64,000 nt of DNA from CAVQFB01 sp963711675 (lineage in GTDB: Bacteria > Acidobacteriota > Terriglobia > Terriglobales > Acidobacteriaceae), in assembly GCA_963711675.1 (NCBI GenBank), contig CAVQFB010000008.1, forward strand, positions 124,001-188,000, in the 5' to 3' direction. Below, one piece after another: positions 52,444 to 62,135 of the stretch; positions within the stretch are counted from its first letter, which is position 1, and every line of letters begins with the position of its first letter. Both the position numbers and the translations under genes were made by a program. The notes under the pieces were generated by a model, which searched no databases, was not told the DNA's origin, and was given only the letters and a program-made list of their open reading frames with translations.

Positions 52444-52652
52444 CCCCGGAGACCAGTCCCGCGCCGCCGGTACCACGCCGTCGCCCCGCATGACGGCACT
52501 TGCCTCGGGAGAGTAACATTAATCAGAACGCGAACGGCTACGGATGCCAAACCACTGGGTTGTGCGTCTAAGAGGGTATATCTCTGGCTAACGCGGCTAC
52601 CGCGCCCGGGTCTCATCAAGTAGAGTTTCCAGGCGACGCGGGACGGAGTGAA

Positions 52653-53840
52653 ATGCAAGGTCCTCATACACGGCACTGCCTACTATCGTGTGCAATTCTG
52701 ATCGGCATCACCATCGGTCTGCTGAGCGGATGTGGCAAAAAGCAGGAAGTCCAGGCTGCCGGTCCCGGCGGCGGAGGGCGGCCCCCTGCGCCAGTCGTCG
52801 TTGCCGCCGTCGAGCAACGCGATATTCCGGTTCAAATCACAGCCATTGGAAACGTCGAGTCCTATCAGACGGTGCAAATCCGTTCCCAGGTCAATGGGCA
52901 GATCGAAAAGATCTTCTTTAAAGAAGGCGACGACGTCCGCCAGGGCCAACTTTTGTTTCAGCTCGACAAGCGGCCGTTCCAGGCGGACCTCGAAAAGGCT
53001 ATCGGGCAGCTGCAAGTCGCGATGAGGCGCAGGCGGCCAATTCCAAAGCCCAGGCTGATCGCTACAAGGCTCTGGAGAGCCAGGGCGTCATGTCGCACGA
53101 GCAGGCCGACCAGTGGAGCGCGCAGTCCAAAGCGGACGCGTCCGCGGTGTACGCGGACAAGGCCGCTATCGACGCGGCTCGCGTGCAATTGCAGTACACG
53201 GATATTCTTGCGCCCATCGACGCTCGCACCGGCGCCCTGATGATCAACGTCGGGAATCTGGTCAAAGCCAATGACACTCCGTACCTGGTGCAGTTGAACC
53301 AGGTGACGCCTATCTATGTCACCTTCTCCGTGCCGGAAGCGCAGTTGAGCGAAGTCCGGCGCTACTCCGCTGGACAGCTCAAGGTGCTGGCCTATCCCAA
53401 GGGTCAGTCGGGAAATGCCGGCAGAAGGGCCACTTGACTTTTATCGACAACGGGGTCGACACGACGACCGGTATCGTCAAGCTAAAGGCACGTATACGAA
53501 CAAAGACCGGCGGCTGTGGCCGGGCGAGTTTGTGGATGTTGCACTCAATCTCTCGACCCAAAAGAATGCCGTCCTGGTGCCGACCAAGGCGATTCAGAGC
53601 GGCCAACAGGGAGAGTATGTGTACGTGGTGACGCCGCAGAGCACGGCTGAGTCGCGTGTAGTGCGGACCGCCGGAACCTATCAGAATTTCACGATCATAA
53701 GCGACGGACTGGCAGCGGGTGAGCGGGTGGTGGTGAACGGACAGTTGCGAGTCGCACCTAACGCGAAGGTTGCGGTTCAGGGCGGTAGCCCAGCTTCCAG
53801 CGTGCCGGGCGGAGGCCCGCCAGCCGGAGGCGGCTTGTGA
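52653..53840 (+). pseudogene. RND efflux periplasmic adaptor (MFP), frameshifted
   Basis: The frames together give a full membrane-fusion protein: a lipoprotein signal (ITIGLLSGCGKK), the lipoyl/barrel part (NVESYQTVQIRSQVNGQIEKI), a coiled-coil hairpin (KALESQGVMSHEQADQWSAQ), then the beta-barrel and membrane-proximal parts (GHLTFIDNGVDTTTGIVKLK and WPGEFVDVALNLSTQKNAVL). Frame changes are at about 53021-53024 (one base lost), 53424-53432 (one extra C after GGG) and 53484-53488 (one base lost). Each restores after a single-base change, so the gene may be intact in the cell if these are errors. Start ATG 52653. Its end overlaps the permease gene start. Confidence 0.85.
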
Positions 53841-56800
53841 CCACCTCTGACACCTTTATCAACCGCCCGATCATGACCACGCTGGTCATGGCCGCCATCC
53901 TTATATTCGGAATTTTTGCCTACCGGCTGCTGCCGGTCAGCGATCTGCCGAACGTCGACTTTCCGACCATCCAGGTTTACGCGTCTCTGCCCGGCGCCAG
54001 TCCGGACACGATGGCCTCCTCCGTGGCAACTCCGCTGGAGAAACAGTTCTCGACGATTGCCGGCATCGATTCGATGACGTCGACCAATTCGCTGGGTCAG
54101 ACCAATATCACGATTCAATTCAATCTGAGCCGCAAGCTGGATGGCGCCGCACTTGATGTGCAGTCGGCCATCGCAGCTGCCGGCGGGCAGTTGCCCCCGC
54201 AAATGCCTACGCCGCCCACGTTTCAGAAGGTCAATCCCGCCGACTCACCCATTCTTTACCTGGCCTTGAGTTCGCCCAACATGAGGCTGTCGGACGTGGA
54301 CGAAGCCGCCGAAACCACCATGGCGCAGCGCATCTCCATGGTGAGCGGCGTAGCGCAGGTGCAGGTATACGGCGCGCAGAAGTACGCCGTCCGGGTGCAG
54401 CTCGATCCAAAAGCGCTGGCGTCGCGGCAGATTGGAATGGACGAAATCAGCAACGCGTTGCAATCCGGCAATACCAACCTGCCCACGGGAACGCTCTACG
54501 GGAGCAACAGCACGTTCACCATTCTCTCGAACGGGCAACGGATGGATGCGCGCCAGTTCGGGCCCATGATCGTCGCGTATCGCAATGGCGCTCCGGTGCG
54601 GCTGAGCGATCTGGGGCGAGTGATTGACAGCGTACAGAACGACAAGACGGCAAGCTGGTACAACGGAAATCGCGCGATCGTTTTGGCCATTCAAAGACAG
54701 CCCGGCACGAACACGGTCGAGGTAGTCGACAGCATCAAGAAGCTACTTCCCCAGCTCGTAGATCACATCCCAGCCGCCGTGCAGGTCGATACCCTTTACG
54801 ACCGCTCTGTCTCCATTCGCGCCTCGGTCGACGATGTGAAGTTCACCCTGATGCTGACCATCGGTCTGGTCATCATGGTGATCTTCGTGTTTCTGCGCAA
54901 CCTCTCGGCCACGATCATTCCATCGTCTAGCCCTGCCGATGTCGATCATCGGCACGTTCTCGGTCATGTACCTGCTGGGCTACAGTCTCGACAACTTGTC
55001 GTTGATGGCATTGACGCTGTCGGTGGGCTTCGTGGTGGATGACGCCATCGTGATGCTGGAAAACATCGTCCGGCACATGGAGATGGGAAAGAAACCGTTT
55101 CAGGCGGCGATGGACGGCGCGGGTGAAATCGGTTTCACGATTCTCTCGATGACGCTTTCTCTGGCCGCGGTCTTTATCCCGCTGCTGTTCATGGGCGGCA
55201 TTGTTGGGCGGTTGTTGCACGAATTTGCGGTCACAATCGGCGTGGCCATCCTGGTCTCCGGCTTTGTCTCGCTGACCCTTACGCCCATGCTCTGCAGCCG
55301 CTTCTTGCGTCACCAGGAGAAGGAACATCACGGGCGCTTGTTTAACTTCAGCGAGCGCGTCTTTGACGGCTGGCTGCGGGGCTATGACTGGTCAGCTGAA
55401 GAAAGTCCTGAAACACAAGTTCGCAACCTTGATGGTGTCGTTCGCGGTTATCGCGCTGACCTTCTATCTGTACGGCATATCGAAGACCGGTTTTATTCCC
55501 GACGAAGATCAGGGCCTGGTTTTCGCATTCACGGAAGCGCAGCAGGGAATTGCGTTTCAGGACATGATGCAGCTGCAGCAGAAGGTGGCTGACGTCGTGC
55601 GCCACGATCCCAGCGTGATGAATACGATGTCGTCGATCGGCCAGCCCATCAATCAGGGCCGCATTTTCTTCCGGCTGAAAGACAAGAAAGACCGCGTCAA
55701 CCACATGAGCGCGACGGAGGTCATCCAGGAACTTCGCCCCAAGCTGTCGAATATTCCCGGGATCAATGCGTTCATGCAGGTTCCGCCGACGATTCGCATC
55801 GGCGGATCGCTCACCAAGTCGCAGTACCAGTACACGCTGCAAACTCCGGATACTGCTCAGCTCTATCGCGATGGCCCGAAACTTGAGGCAGCGCTGCGCG
55901 CTCTTCCGCAGATACAGGATGTGACCAGCGATCTGCAGGTCAAGAATCCACAACTCACGGTTGAGGTGGATCACGACAAGGCGTACGCGCTCGGCGTGAC
56001 TCCCAACCAGGTGTCAGATGCGCTCTACTCTGCGTACGGAACGCGGCAAATCAGTACGATCTACACGCCCAACAATGAATACTATGTGATCACTGAATTG
56101 CTGCCGCAGTATCAGGACGATCCGCGGCAGCTTTCGCTCCTCTACATTCGCTCGAACACCGGGAAGCTGATACCGCTCGATACCGTCGCCAAACTCATAC
56201 CCTCTCTAGGGCCACTCACCGTCAACCATCTCGGGCAGCTCCCCGCTGTGACGGTAAGCTTTAACCTCAAGCCTGGTACGGCACTCGGTGACGCCACGAA
56301 GTTGGTACAGGACACGGCGAACCGTGTTCTGCCGGCCGATATTCAAGGGACCTTCCAGGGAACCGCGCAAGCCTTTCAGAGCTCCTTCGTGGGCATGGGC
56401 CTGCTGCTGGTTGCTGCGGTGCTGGTGATTTATATCATCCTGGGAATTCTTTACGAGAGTTTTGTTCATCCCATCACGATTCTTTCCGGATTGCCGTCAG
56501 CCGGCGTGGGCGCGCTGCTCACGCTGATACTTTTCCATCAGGAGTTGAATCTCTACTCGTTTGTCGGGATCATCATGCTGATTGGCATCGTGAAGAAAAA
56601 CGCCATCATGATGATCGATTTCGCGTTAGAGGCTGAGCGTACAGACGGCAAGAGTCCCGAAGAGTCCATCTATCAGGGCGCGCTGGTTCGCTTCCGGCCC
56701 ATCATGATGACGACCATGGCGGCGCTGATGGGTACTCTGCCCATCGCAATTGGATTTGGAGCCGGTGCGGATTCGCGCAGGGGGCTGGGCTTGGCGGTGG

Positions 56801-56976
56801 TCGGAGGCCTGCTGTTTTCACAGGTCGTGACGCTCTACATCACTCCGGTGTACTACGTTTACCTCGACAAGCTTCAGCGAGTGTTCCGCACCCGTAAACA
56901 CGCCAGGCCTGCCAGTGAGGTTCCGACGACGCCCGAGACGCTCGACGAGGCCGCGCTCATGGGACACCACGACTAA
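53837..56976 (+). pseudogene. RND multidrug efflux permease (MdtB/MdtC-like), frameshifted
   Basis: Inner-membrane proton-driven efflux pump, coupled to the adaptor by a GTGA overlap. The three frame segments give a complete RND permease: NRPIMTTLVMAAILIFGIFAYRLLPVSDLP at the N-terminus, SLTLSVGFVVDDAIVMLENI with the paired Asp of the proton relay, and C-terminal IGIVKKNAIMMIDFALEAE and LVRFRPIMMTTMAALMGTLP. Single-base changes are at about 54925 (extra T in CCATCGTCTAGC) and 55390 (extra base in TGGTCAGCTG). No outer-membrane factor gene is adjacent. The pump locus is thus either broken or affected by sequence error. Confidence 0.87.
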
Positions 56977-57052
56977 GTCGGTCCGGCGGCTTTCTCCGAT
57001 CGTTTGCCATGTTGTATTCTTGCCGTCGCACGAGTTGCAAAGAGAGGACAAA

Positions 57053-57832
57053 ATGAAACTCACTCTTGTTCTGACCTGCCTCATTCTTGCTATCTCCTCT
57101 TCGGCCCGCTCCCAGACGGCTACGCAGACGTTCCCGACTTCGGCCGGGCCGGTGAAGATTACGCCGCTCTTCCATGCCAGCGTACTTATCGAGGCAGACG
57201 GAAAAAACATTTATATCGATCCCGCAAAACCTGCAAACTTTACCGAGCACCCAAAGGCGGACCTGATTCTGATTACCGACATCCACGGCGACCACATGGA
57301 CCCGGCCTCGATCGCTGCCGTGAGTAAAGAAGGGACAGAGATTCTCGCGCCCCCGGCGGTCGTCGAAACTGTCAAGACGGCGAAGCCTGTTTCCAACGGG
57401 GAAACCAAGACGTGGCAGGGCTGGACCATCGAAGCGATTCCCATGTATAACCTGACGCGCGGCCCTGCGCCGGGCAAGCTCTTTCACGACAAAGGCCGCG
57501 GCAATGGCTATGTGCTCACTTATGGCGGCAAGCGCTTCTACTTTTCCGGTGATACCGAAGGTGTGCCGGAAATGCGGGCGCTGAAGAACATCGATGTTGC
57601 CTTCGTGTGCATGAATCTGCCCTACACCATGCCTCCGGACGAGGCTGCCGACGCGGTCAAGGCTTTCCACCCGAAGATTGTCATTCCCTATCACTACCGT
57701 GGATCGGATCTCTCCGTCTTCCAGAAGAAGCTGGAAGGCACCGGCATCGAAGTGCGATTGCTGGAGTGGTACTCCAAAGTAGGGAGGAACTCGCCGAACC
57801 CCGATCTGGAAATAAGTTCGGAGTTCGTATAA
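57053..57832 (+). CDS. Secreted MBL-fold metal-dependent hydrolase (UlaG/UPF0173-like)
   Basis: A 259-residue exported metallo-beta-lactamase-fold protein from ATG 57053 (GAGAGGACAAA upstream). The signal peptide is MKLTLVLTCLILAISSSARSQ. The metal motif is DIHGDHMD, with further ligands at SGDTEG and YHYRGSD near the end. This single-domain layout with FHASVLIEADGKNIYIDP is that of the L-ascorbate-6-phosphate-lactonase-like/UPF0173 group. Substrate unknown. It lies 76 bp after the permease and 12 bp before the lipase-maturation-factor gene. Confidence 0.88.
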   Translation: MKLTLVLTCLILAISSSARSQTATQTFPTSAGPVKITPLFHASVLIEADGKNIYIDPAKPANFTEHPKADLILITDIHGDHMDPASIAAVSKEGTEILAPPAVVETVKTAKPVSNGETKTWQGWTIEAIPMYNLTRGPAPGKLFHDKGRGNGYVLTYGGKRFYFSGDTEGVPEMRALKNIDVAFVCMNLPYTMPPDEAADAVKAFHPKIVIPYHYRGSDLSVFQKKLEGTGIEVRLLEWYSKVGRNSPNPDLEISSEFV

Positions 57833-57844
57833 TGTCACGCGGTC

Positions 57845-59456
57845 ATGGAGTGGGCTCCTCGGTCTGCGATTTCCTGGTTGTTCGACTCGGAGCGCTGCGT
57901 CTCGGATCGCGTGATTGCGCGCTGGCTCTTCCTGCGTGCCTTGGGCCTCATCTATTTCTCTGCGTTTTTCTCTCTTGTTTTTCAGATCCGCGGACTCATC
58001 GGCCCCAACGGAATTCTGCCAGCAGGCGAATATCTTCAGGCAGTAGCGCATTCACTCGGACACGCCCGCTTCTGGTTTGCCCCCACGCTACTGTGGTTCT
58101 CCAGCGGCTCGCACATGCTGGCGCGTTATTTGTTGGGTAGGAATCGTGGCGTCGCTGCTGCTCACGCTGAACATCTGGCCGCGCGGGATGCTCGTAGTCT
58201 GTTTCGTGTGTTTTCTGTCGTTCGTGAGCGCCGCCGAAGAGTTCTCTGGCTATCAATCCGACGGCATGCTGCTCGAAGCTGGATTCATCTCATTCTTCTT
58301 TGCGCCTCCTGGATTGTTTCCCGGCTGGGCCGCATCGCGCTCAACCTGCCGGGCGAGTCTGTTCCTGCTGTTGTGGGAATGGTTCCGCATCTACTTCGAG
58401 TCAGGCGTCGCGAAAATTGCCAGCGGAGACCCGCAGTGGCGACACTTCACCGCGATGGACGAGTACTACCAGAACGGACCGCTTCCCACCTGGATCGGCT
58501 GGTACGTACAGCAACTTCCGCACTGGTTTCACGCCGCTACTGCGGGCCTGACTCTCGCCGTCGAACTGGTTCTGGTCTGGATGCTCTTTCTACCACGTCG
58601 CTGGCGGATTGTGTGCTTCTTTATAGTCACTCCGCTGCAGGTGGGCATCATCCTCACCGCAAACTACACCTTCCTCAACTACCTTGTACTCGTGCTCGGC
58701 TTCTTGCTTCTCGACGACCGCTTTCTGTTGCGATTCATTCCATCGCGGTGGGCACAGGCACTGCGTCGGCAAGATGCCACGCAACTAGTCGCCGGTCAGA
58801 CCGCCGTCGAGTCTCCCTTGATCTCAAGCTCAAAGTCCTCTTGGCGGAAGCTCAGCCTCTGCAAGATTTCTCTCGCTGCCATAGTCCTCACATGGATCTT
58901 CTACGCCACGGTTGTGCCTTCCTTATGGATTCCGCTTCCCACGGCGCCGACCGAAGCTCTTGATCCCTTCCGCATTGCCAACCGGTACGGACTGTTTGCC
59001 GTCATGACGCGCGGCCGCTACGAAATCGAGTTCCAGGGATCGGACGACGGAAAGACCTGGGTGCCATATTCATTTCGCTATAAGCCGCAGGACCCGGGCA
59101 AGCCGCCCGGAGTCTACGCACCGTACCAGCCTCGCTTCGACTGGAACCTGTGGTTTGCCTCATTAGGTTCGTGGCGCGAGTATGCGATTGTGCCCAACAC
59201 AGAGGTGCGGCTGCTTTCGAACGACCCCGACGTAATTGCTCTTTTTGCGGGGAATCCTTTCCCTCACGAACCGCCTCGCGAGGTCCGCGCTGTACTCTGG
59301 CAATACTGGTTCACCACCATGGCTGAGAAGCGTGCCACCGGCCTCTGGTGGCGCCGCCGGCCCCTCGGTCTCTACGCCCCGGCGCTCGAACGTGAGCCTG
59401 ACGGCCGGATCGGCGTCGTTGAGATGCCCGAGCCTTCTTCCTCCCGCAGAGACTGA
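57845..59456 (+). pseudogene. Lipase maturation factor (LMF1-like) family protein, frameshifted
   Basis: LMF family multi-pass membrane proteins help fold lipases in animals; bacterial members have unknown clients. The first frame (57845) gives WLFLRALGLIYFSAFFSLVFQIRGLIGPNGILPAGEYL, the typical start; the second frame continues CWVGIVASLLLTLNIWPRGML, EEFSGYQSDGMLLEAGFISFFFAP, WEWFRIYFESGVAKIASGDPQWRHFTAMDEYYQNGPLP and the C-terminal soluble domain. A one-base shift lies at about 58123-58140. No other defect is seen, so this may be a single error. It follows the MBL-fold gene closely. Confidence 0.85.
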
Positions 59457-59505
59457 GCACCATTCCAGGCGTCTTCCGCAAGCTGGCCAGCAGAAAATTT
59501 TGTCC

Positions 59506-59541
59506 TTGACATATTCCCATATAGGAATATATTGTTTTTCA
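59506..59541 (+). promoter_or_regulatory. Compact ArsR promoter with internal operator, probably leaderless
   Basis: TTGACA (59506-59511), 16-base spacer, TATATT (59528-59533), and the ATG at 59541 about 7-8 bp after the -10, so transcription is expected to begin at or next to the start codon. The palindrome ATATTCC-CATATA-GGAATAT (59511-59530) fills the spacer, ideally placed for repression by the ArsR protein encoded next. Confidence 0.75.
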
Positions 59542-59909
59542 TGCCCCGAGCAGCGACCACCTCCGATGCCTTCAATGCGGTGGCTGAGGCGCGCCGGCGA
59601 GACATCCTCAACTACCTGGCGGACAGGGAGCGCACGGTGGGCGATATCGTGGACGGCCTCAGGCTGGAGCAGCCGTCGGTCTCCAAGCATCTGCGGGTGC
59701 TGCGCGACGTGGGGCTGGTGAGGGTGCGGCGGAACGGGAGGCATATGTTTTATCGAACCAACAGTGACGCGATCCGTCCGCTGTATGAGTGGACGAAAAC
59801 GTTCGAGCGCTTCTGGGCCCATCAGTTGGGCCAGATCAAGGAGCGCGCCGAAGCCAGGAACAGAGAGCTGACAGGCGGCAATCAAACTGAAAATAAAGAA
59901 GGAAGGTGA
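59541..59909 (+). CDS. ArsR-family transcriptional regulator
   Basis: A winged-helix repressor of 122 residues from ATG 59541; a TTG at 59532 is inside the -10 and is rejected. It has SDAFNAVAEARRRDILNYLADRERTVGDIVDGLRLEQPSVSKHLRVLRDVGLVRVRRNGRHMFYR, the HTH and beta-wing region. No metal-binding Cys are present, as is usual for the ArsR subgroup paired with SRPBCC and DUF899 proteins. Autoregulation through the palindrome in its promoter is likely. Confidence 0.93.
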   Translation: MPRAATTSDAFNAVAEARRRDILNYLADRERTVGDIVDGLRLEQPSVSKHLRVLRDVGLVRVRRNGRHMFYRTNSDAIRPLYEWTKTFERFWAHQLGQIKERAEARNRELTGGNQTENKEGR

Positions 59910-59915
59910 AAAAGC

Positions 59916-60377
59916 ATGAGCGCGATTCCAACGCTGGTAGGGCTGGAGAATCTGATGTTGGTTGTGACCCAGGAGACGTTCGTAAAAGCGCCGATCGAAA
60001 CTACGTTTGAGGCGCTGCTGGAACAGATCGGTCCGGGAAATGACACGCCGGACGGCCGGAAGATGCCCATGAAGATCGAGCCATGGCCGGGCGGACGATG
60101 GTACCGCGATCTGGGCGACAACAACGGCCACTGCTGGGGCCACGTTCAGGCCATCAAGCGGCCCACGTTGCTGGAGTTCAGCGGGCCGCTATTCATGTCG
60201 TATGCGGCCATTTCAAACGTGCAATACCGGCTGAGCGAAGTGGATGGCGGGACCCTGATTCGGTTTCATCACCAGGCGATGGGGATCATTCAGGATGACC
60301 ACCGGCAGGGCGTCAGCAAGGGCTGGGCGCACATGCTGGCAGGCACTCGCGCGCGAGCGGAATCCAAATCGCGGTGA
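59916..60377 (+). CDS. SRPBCC/AHSA1 domain protein
   Basis: A 153-residue START-like protein, 6 bp after the ArsR gene with GAAGGAAGG before its ATG. It shows VTQETFVKAPIETTFEALLEQIG, the typical beginning of the AHSA1/polyketide-cyclase fold, then WPGGRWYRDLGDNNGHCWGHVQAIKRPTLLEFSGPL and a final helix GVSKGWAHMLAGTRA. It probably binds a hydrophobic ligand; the ArsR-SRPBCC pair is a very common module of unknown purpose. Confidence 0.92.
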   Translation: MSAIPTLVGLENLMLVVTQETFVKAPIETTFEALLEQIGPGNDTPDGRKMPMKIEPWPGGRWYRDLGDNNGHCWGHVQAIKRPTLLEFSGPLFMSYAAISNVQYRLSEVDGGTLIRFHHQAMGIIQDDHRQGVSKGWAHMLAGTRARAESKSR

Positions 60378-60395
60378 GAAGAGCAGGAGGGCGTC

Positions 60396-60644
60396 ATGTG
60401 TCCAGCATGCCTGGCTAGCGCGGCGTGGATGGTGAGCGGCGCGATCTCAACCGGCGGCGTGGGTGCGCTGCTGGTCAAAAAACTTCGCGTCGGGAAAACA
60501 ACAACCGATGCAATACGAAGGAGAATGAACGATGGCAACAGCGACGATCGAGAAGTCAAACACGAAAGCAGTGCCGCCGGCAGAGTGGTTGGCGGCGAGA
60601 AGAGAATTGCTGGCGAAGGAGAAGGAATTCACGCGCCAGCGTGA
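60396..60644 (+). CDS. Small membrane protein starting CPAC
   Basis: A short frame beginning MCPACLASAAWMVSGAISTGGVGALLVKKLR: an N-terminal CPxC and one membrane helix, as in small proteins found in ArsR-SRPBCC-DUF899 operons. The open frame runs to 60644 and overlaps the next gene by 113 bases with no sensible sequence. In the neighbouring frame a stop lies at 60526-60528, just before the next ATG, with a natural-looking tail (KQQPMQYEGE). A one-base error in the A6 run near 60478 would therefore give a normal protein of about 43 residues. Confidence 0.5.
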   Translation: MCPACLASAAWMVSGAISTGGVGALLVKKLRVGKTTTDAIRRRMNDGNSDDREVKHESSAAGRVVGGEKRIAGEGEGIHAPA

Positions 60645-61797
60645 CGAAATCAGCCGGCTACGCCGCGAGCTGCCCTGGGAGAAGGTCGAGAAGAGGTATG
60701 TCTTTGACGGCGCCAAGGGTAAAGAGACTTTGGACGACCTGTTCGACGGTCGCAGCCAGCTGTTTGTGTATCACTTCATGTTCGGACCAGGATGGGAGCA
60801 GGGATGTCCCAGCTGCTCTTTTATCGCCGACAATTTCGACGGCGTGAGGACCCATATGGCGCAAAGGGACGTGACGCTGGTGGCGATCTCGCGTGCGACT
60901 CTGCCGGAGATCGAAGCGTTCAAGAAGCGCATGGGCTGGAACTTCAAGTGGGTCTCGTCGTTCGGAAGCGACTTCAACTACGACTACCAGGCCTCATTTT
61001 CGAAGGAAAAAGCAAAGGACGGAAAAAGCTACTACAACTACCAGACGACCGAGTTTCCTTCGGAAGAAAGACCGGGCGCCAGCGTGTTCTATAAAAACAG
61101 CGACGGGCAGATCTATCACACTTACTCCACTTACGCGCGTGGCCTCGACATACTGTTGAATGCCTATAACTTCATCGACATGACGCCAAAGGGCCGCGAT
61201 GAAGCAGGGATGAAGCCTCACGCCATGGCGTGGGTTCGCCATCATGACCGGTACGCTGGCGGAGAGTCGTCGGGTGAGGAGAAGCCATCAAAGCCACGAA
61301 TGCTCGACCCGATGGTCGCCGAATTCCACGAGGAGGTTGAAATCACGAGGCGGGTCCTCAACCGAATTCCGGCGGACAAGCTCTCGTGGAGGCCGCACGC
61401 GAAATCAATGTCACTTGGGCAGCTCGCCAATCACATCGCAATGGTGCCGGGCAGGCTGGCAAAGATTGCTCAGCAGGACAGCTTTGACGTCTCGCAGGGG
61501 ACCTTTGAACCTCCGCAGCCGAAGAGCCTGCGGGAAATCGAGGACACCTTCGAGGAAAGCGTTCGGGAGGCCGAGGCATGCCTGAAGGGAATGACGGACG
61601 AAGCCGCGCAGGGGAACTGGAGTCTGAGGCTTGGGGACAGAGAGCTTTTCCACAAACCGCGGGTGGGCATCCTGCGATCGATCATGCTGAATCACTGGTA
61701 CCACCACCGCGGACAGTTGTCGGTGTATCTCAGGCTGCTGGAGGTTCCGGTCCCCGTCATCTACGGGCGCAGTGCGGACGAGAATCCGTTTGCCTGA
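60532..61797 (+). CDS. DUF899 thioredoxin-like domain fused to a DinB domain
   Basis: A 421-residue protein from ATG 60532 (GAAGGAGAATGAACG upstream). Residues 1-240 are DUF899, a thioredoxin-like fold with GCPSCSF (Cys92, Cys95) and GASVFYKNSDGQIYHTYSTYARG. Residues about 258-421 are a DinB-like four-helix metal-binding domain with LGQLANHIAMVP (His301) and LNHWYHHRGQLSVYLR (His388, His392). DUF899 and DinB are usually separate genes; their fusion suggests that redox and thiol or metal chemistry are linked. It is the last gene of the ArsR operon; activity is unknown. Confidence 0.92.
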   Translation: MATATIEKSNTKAVPPAEWLAARRELLAKEKEFTRQRDEISRLRRELPWEKVEKRYVFDGAKGKETLDDLFDGRSQLFVYHFMFGPGWEQGCPSCSFIADNFDGVRTHMAQRDVTLVAISRATLPEIEAFKKRMGWNFKWVSSFGSDFNYDYQASFSKEKAKDGKSYYNYQTTEFPSEERPGASVFYKNSDGQIYHTYSTYARGLDILLNAYNFIDMTPKGRDEAGMKPHAMAWVRHHDRYAGGESSGEEKPSKPRMLDPMVAEFHEEVEITRRVLNRIPADKLSWRPHAKSMSLGQLANHIAMVPGRLAKIAQQDSFDVSQGTFEPPQPKSLREIEDTFEESVREAEACLKGMTDEAAQGNWSLRLGDRELFHKPRVGILRSIMLNHWYHHRGQLSVYLRLLEVPVPVIYGRSADENPFA

Positions 61798-61815
61798 GGC
61801 TATAGAGCACGCACC

Positions 61816-61844
61816 AGCGGGGGACTCCAGCTTCGTCCCCCGCT
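61816..61844 (+). terminator. Hairpin after the DUF899-DinB gene
   Basis: AGCGGGGGAC (61816-61825) and GTCCCCCGCT (61835-61844) form a perfect 10-bp stem with a 9-base loop, about 20 bp after the stop. A T-rich but not continuous tail (TCAATCTTC) follows. Confidence 0.7.
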
Positions 61845-62135
61845 TCAATCTTCACGCGGTTCACTTCACCCCTCGATCCGCGCTCACCTGCCTTCGCGTC
61901 ACCGCTCGGGTACGGCTTACTCGTTTTCCCCTGAACAACTCATTGCGATGACTGAGTGATAACGCCACTATCAACAGAGAAAAAAGTTGGAACTGGTGAG
62001 GGAATTTTCCTCTCCACATCGCATTTAAGAGTGAGCGGAAAAAGAAGGTAAGCAGTCTGCTCCGCGACGCTTTGCTTCCGACCGCGCGTCAACCGCCGTA
62101 CCAGATGCGACACGAAACATCAGGAGGACATCACC
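61845..62135. other. Intergenic region
   Basis: About 290 bp before the secreted propeller gene; no open frame of note. AGGAGGA at about 62122 is the ribosome site of the next gene. Confidence 0.45.
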
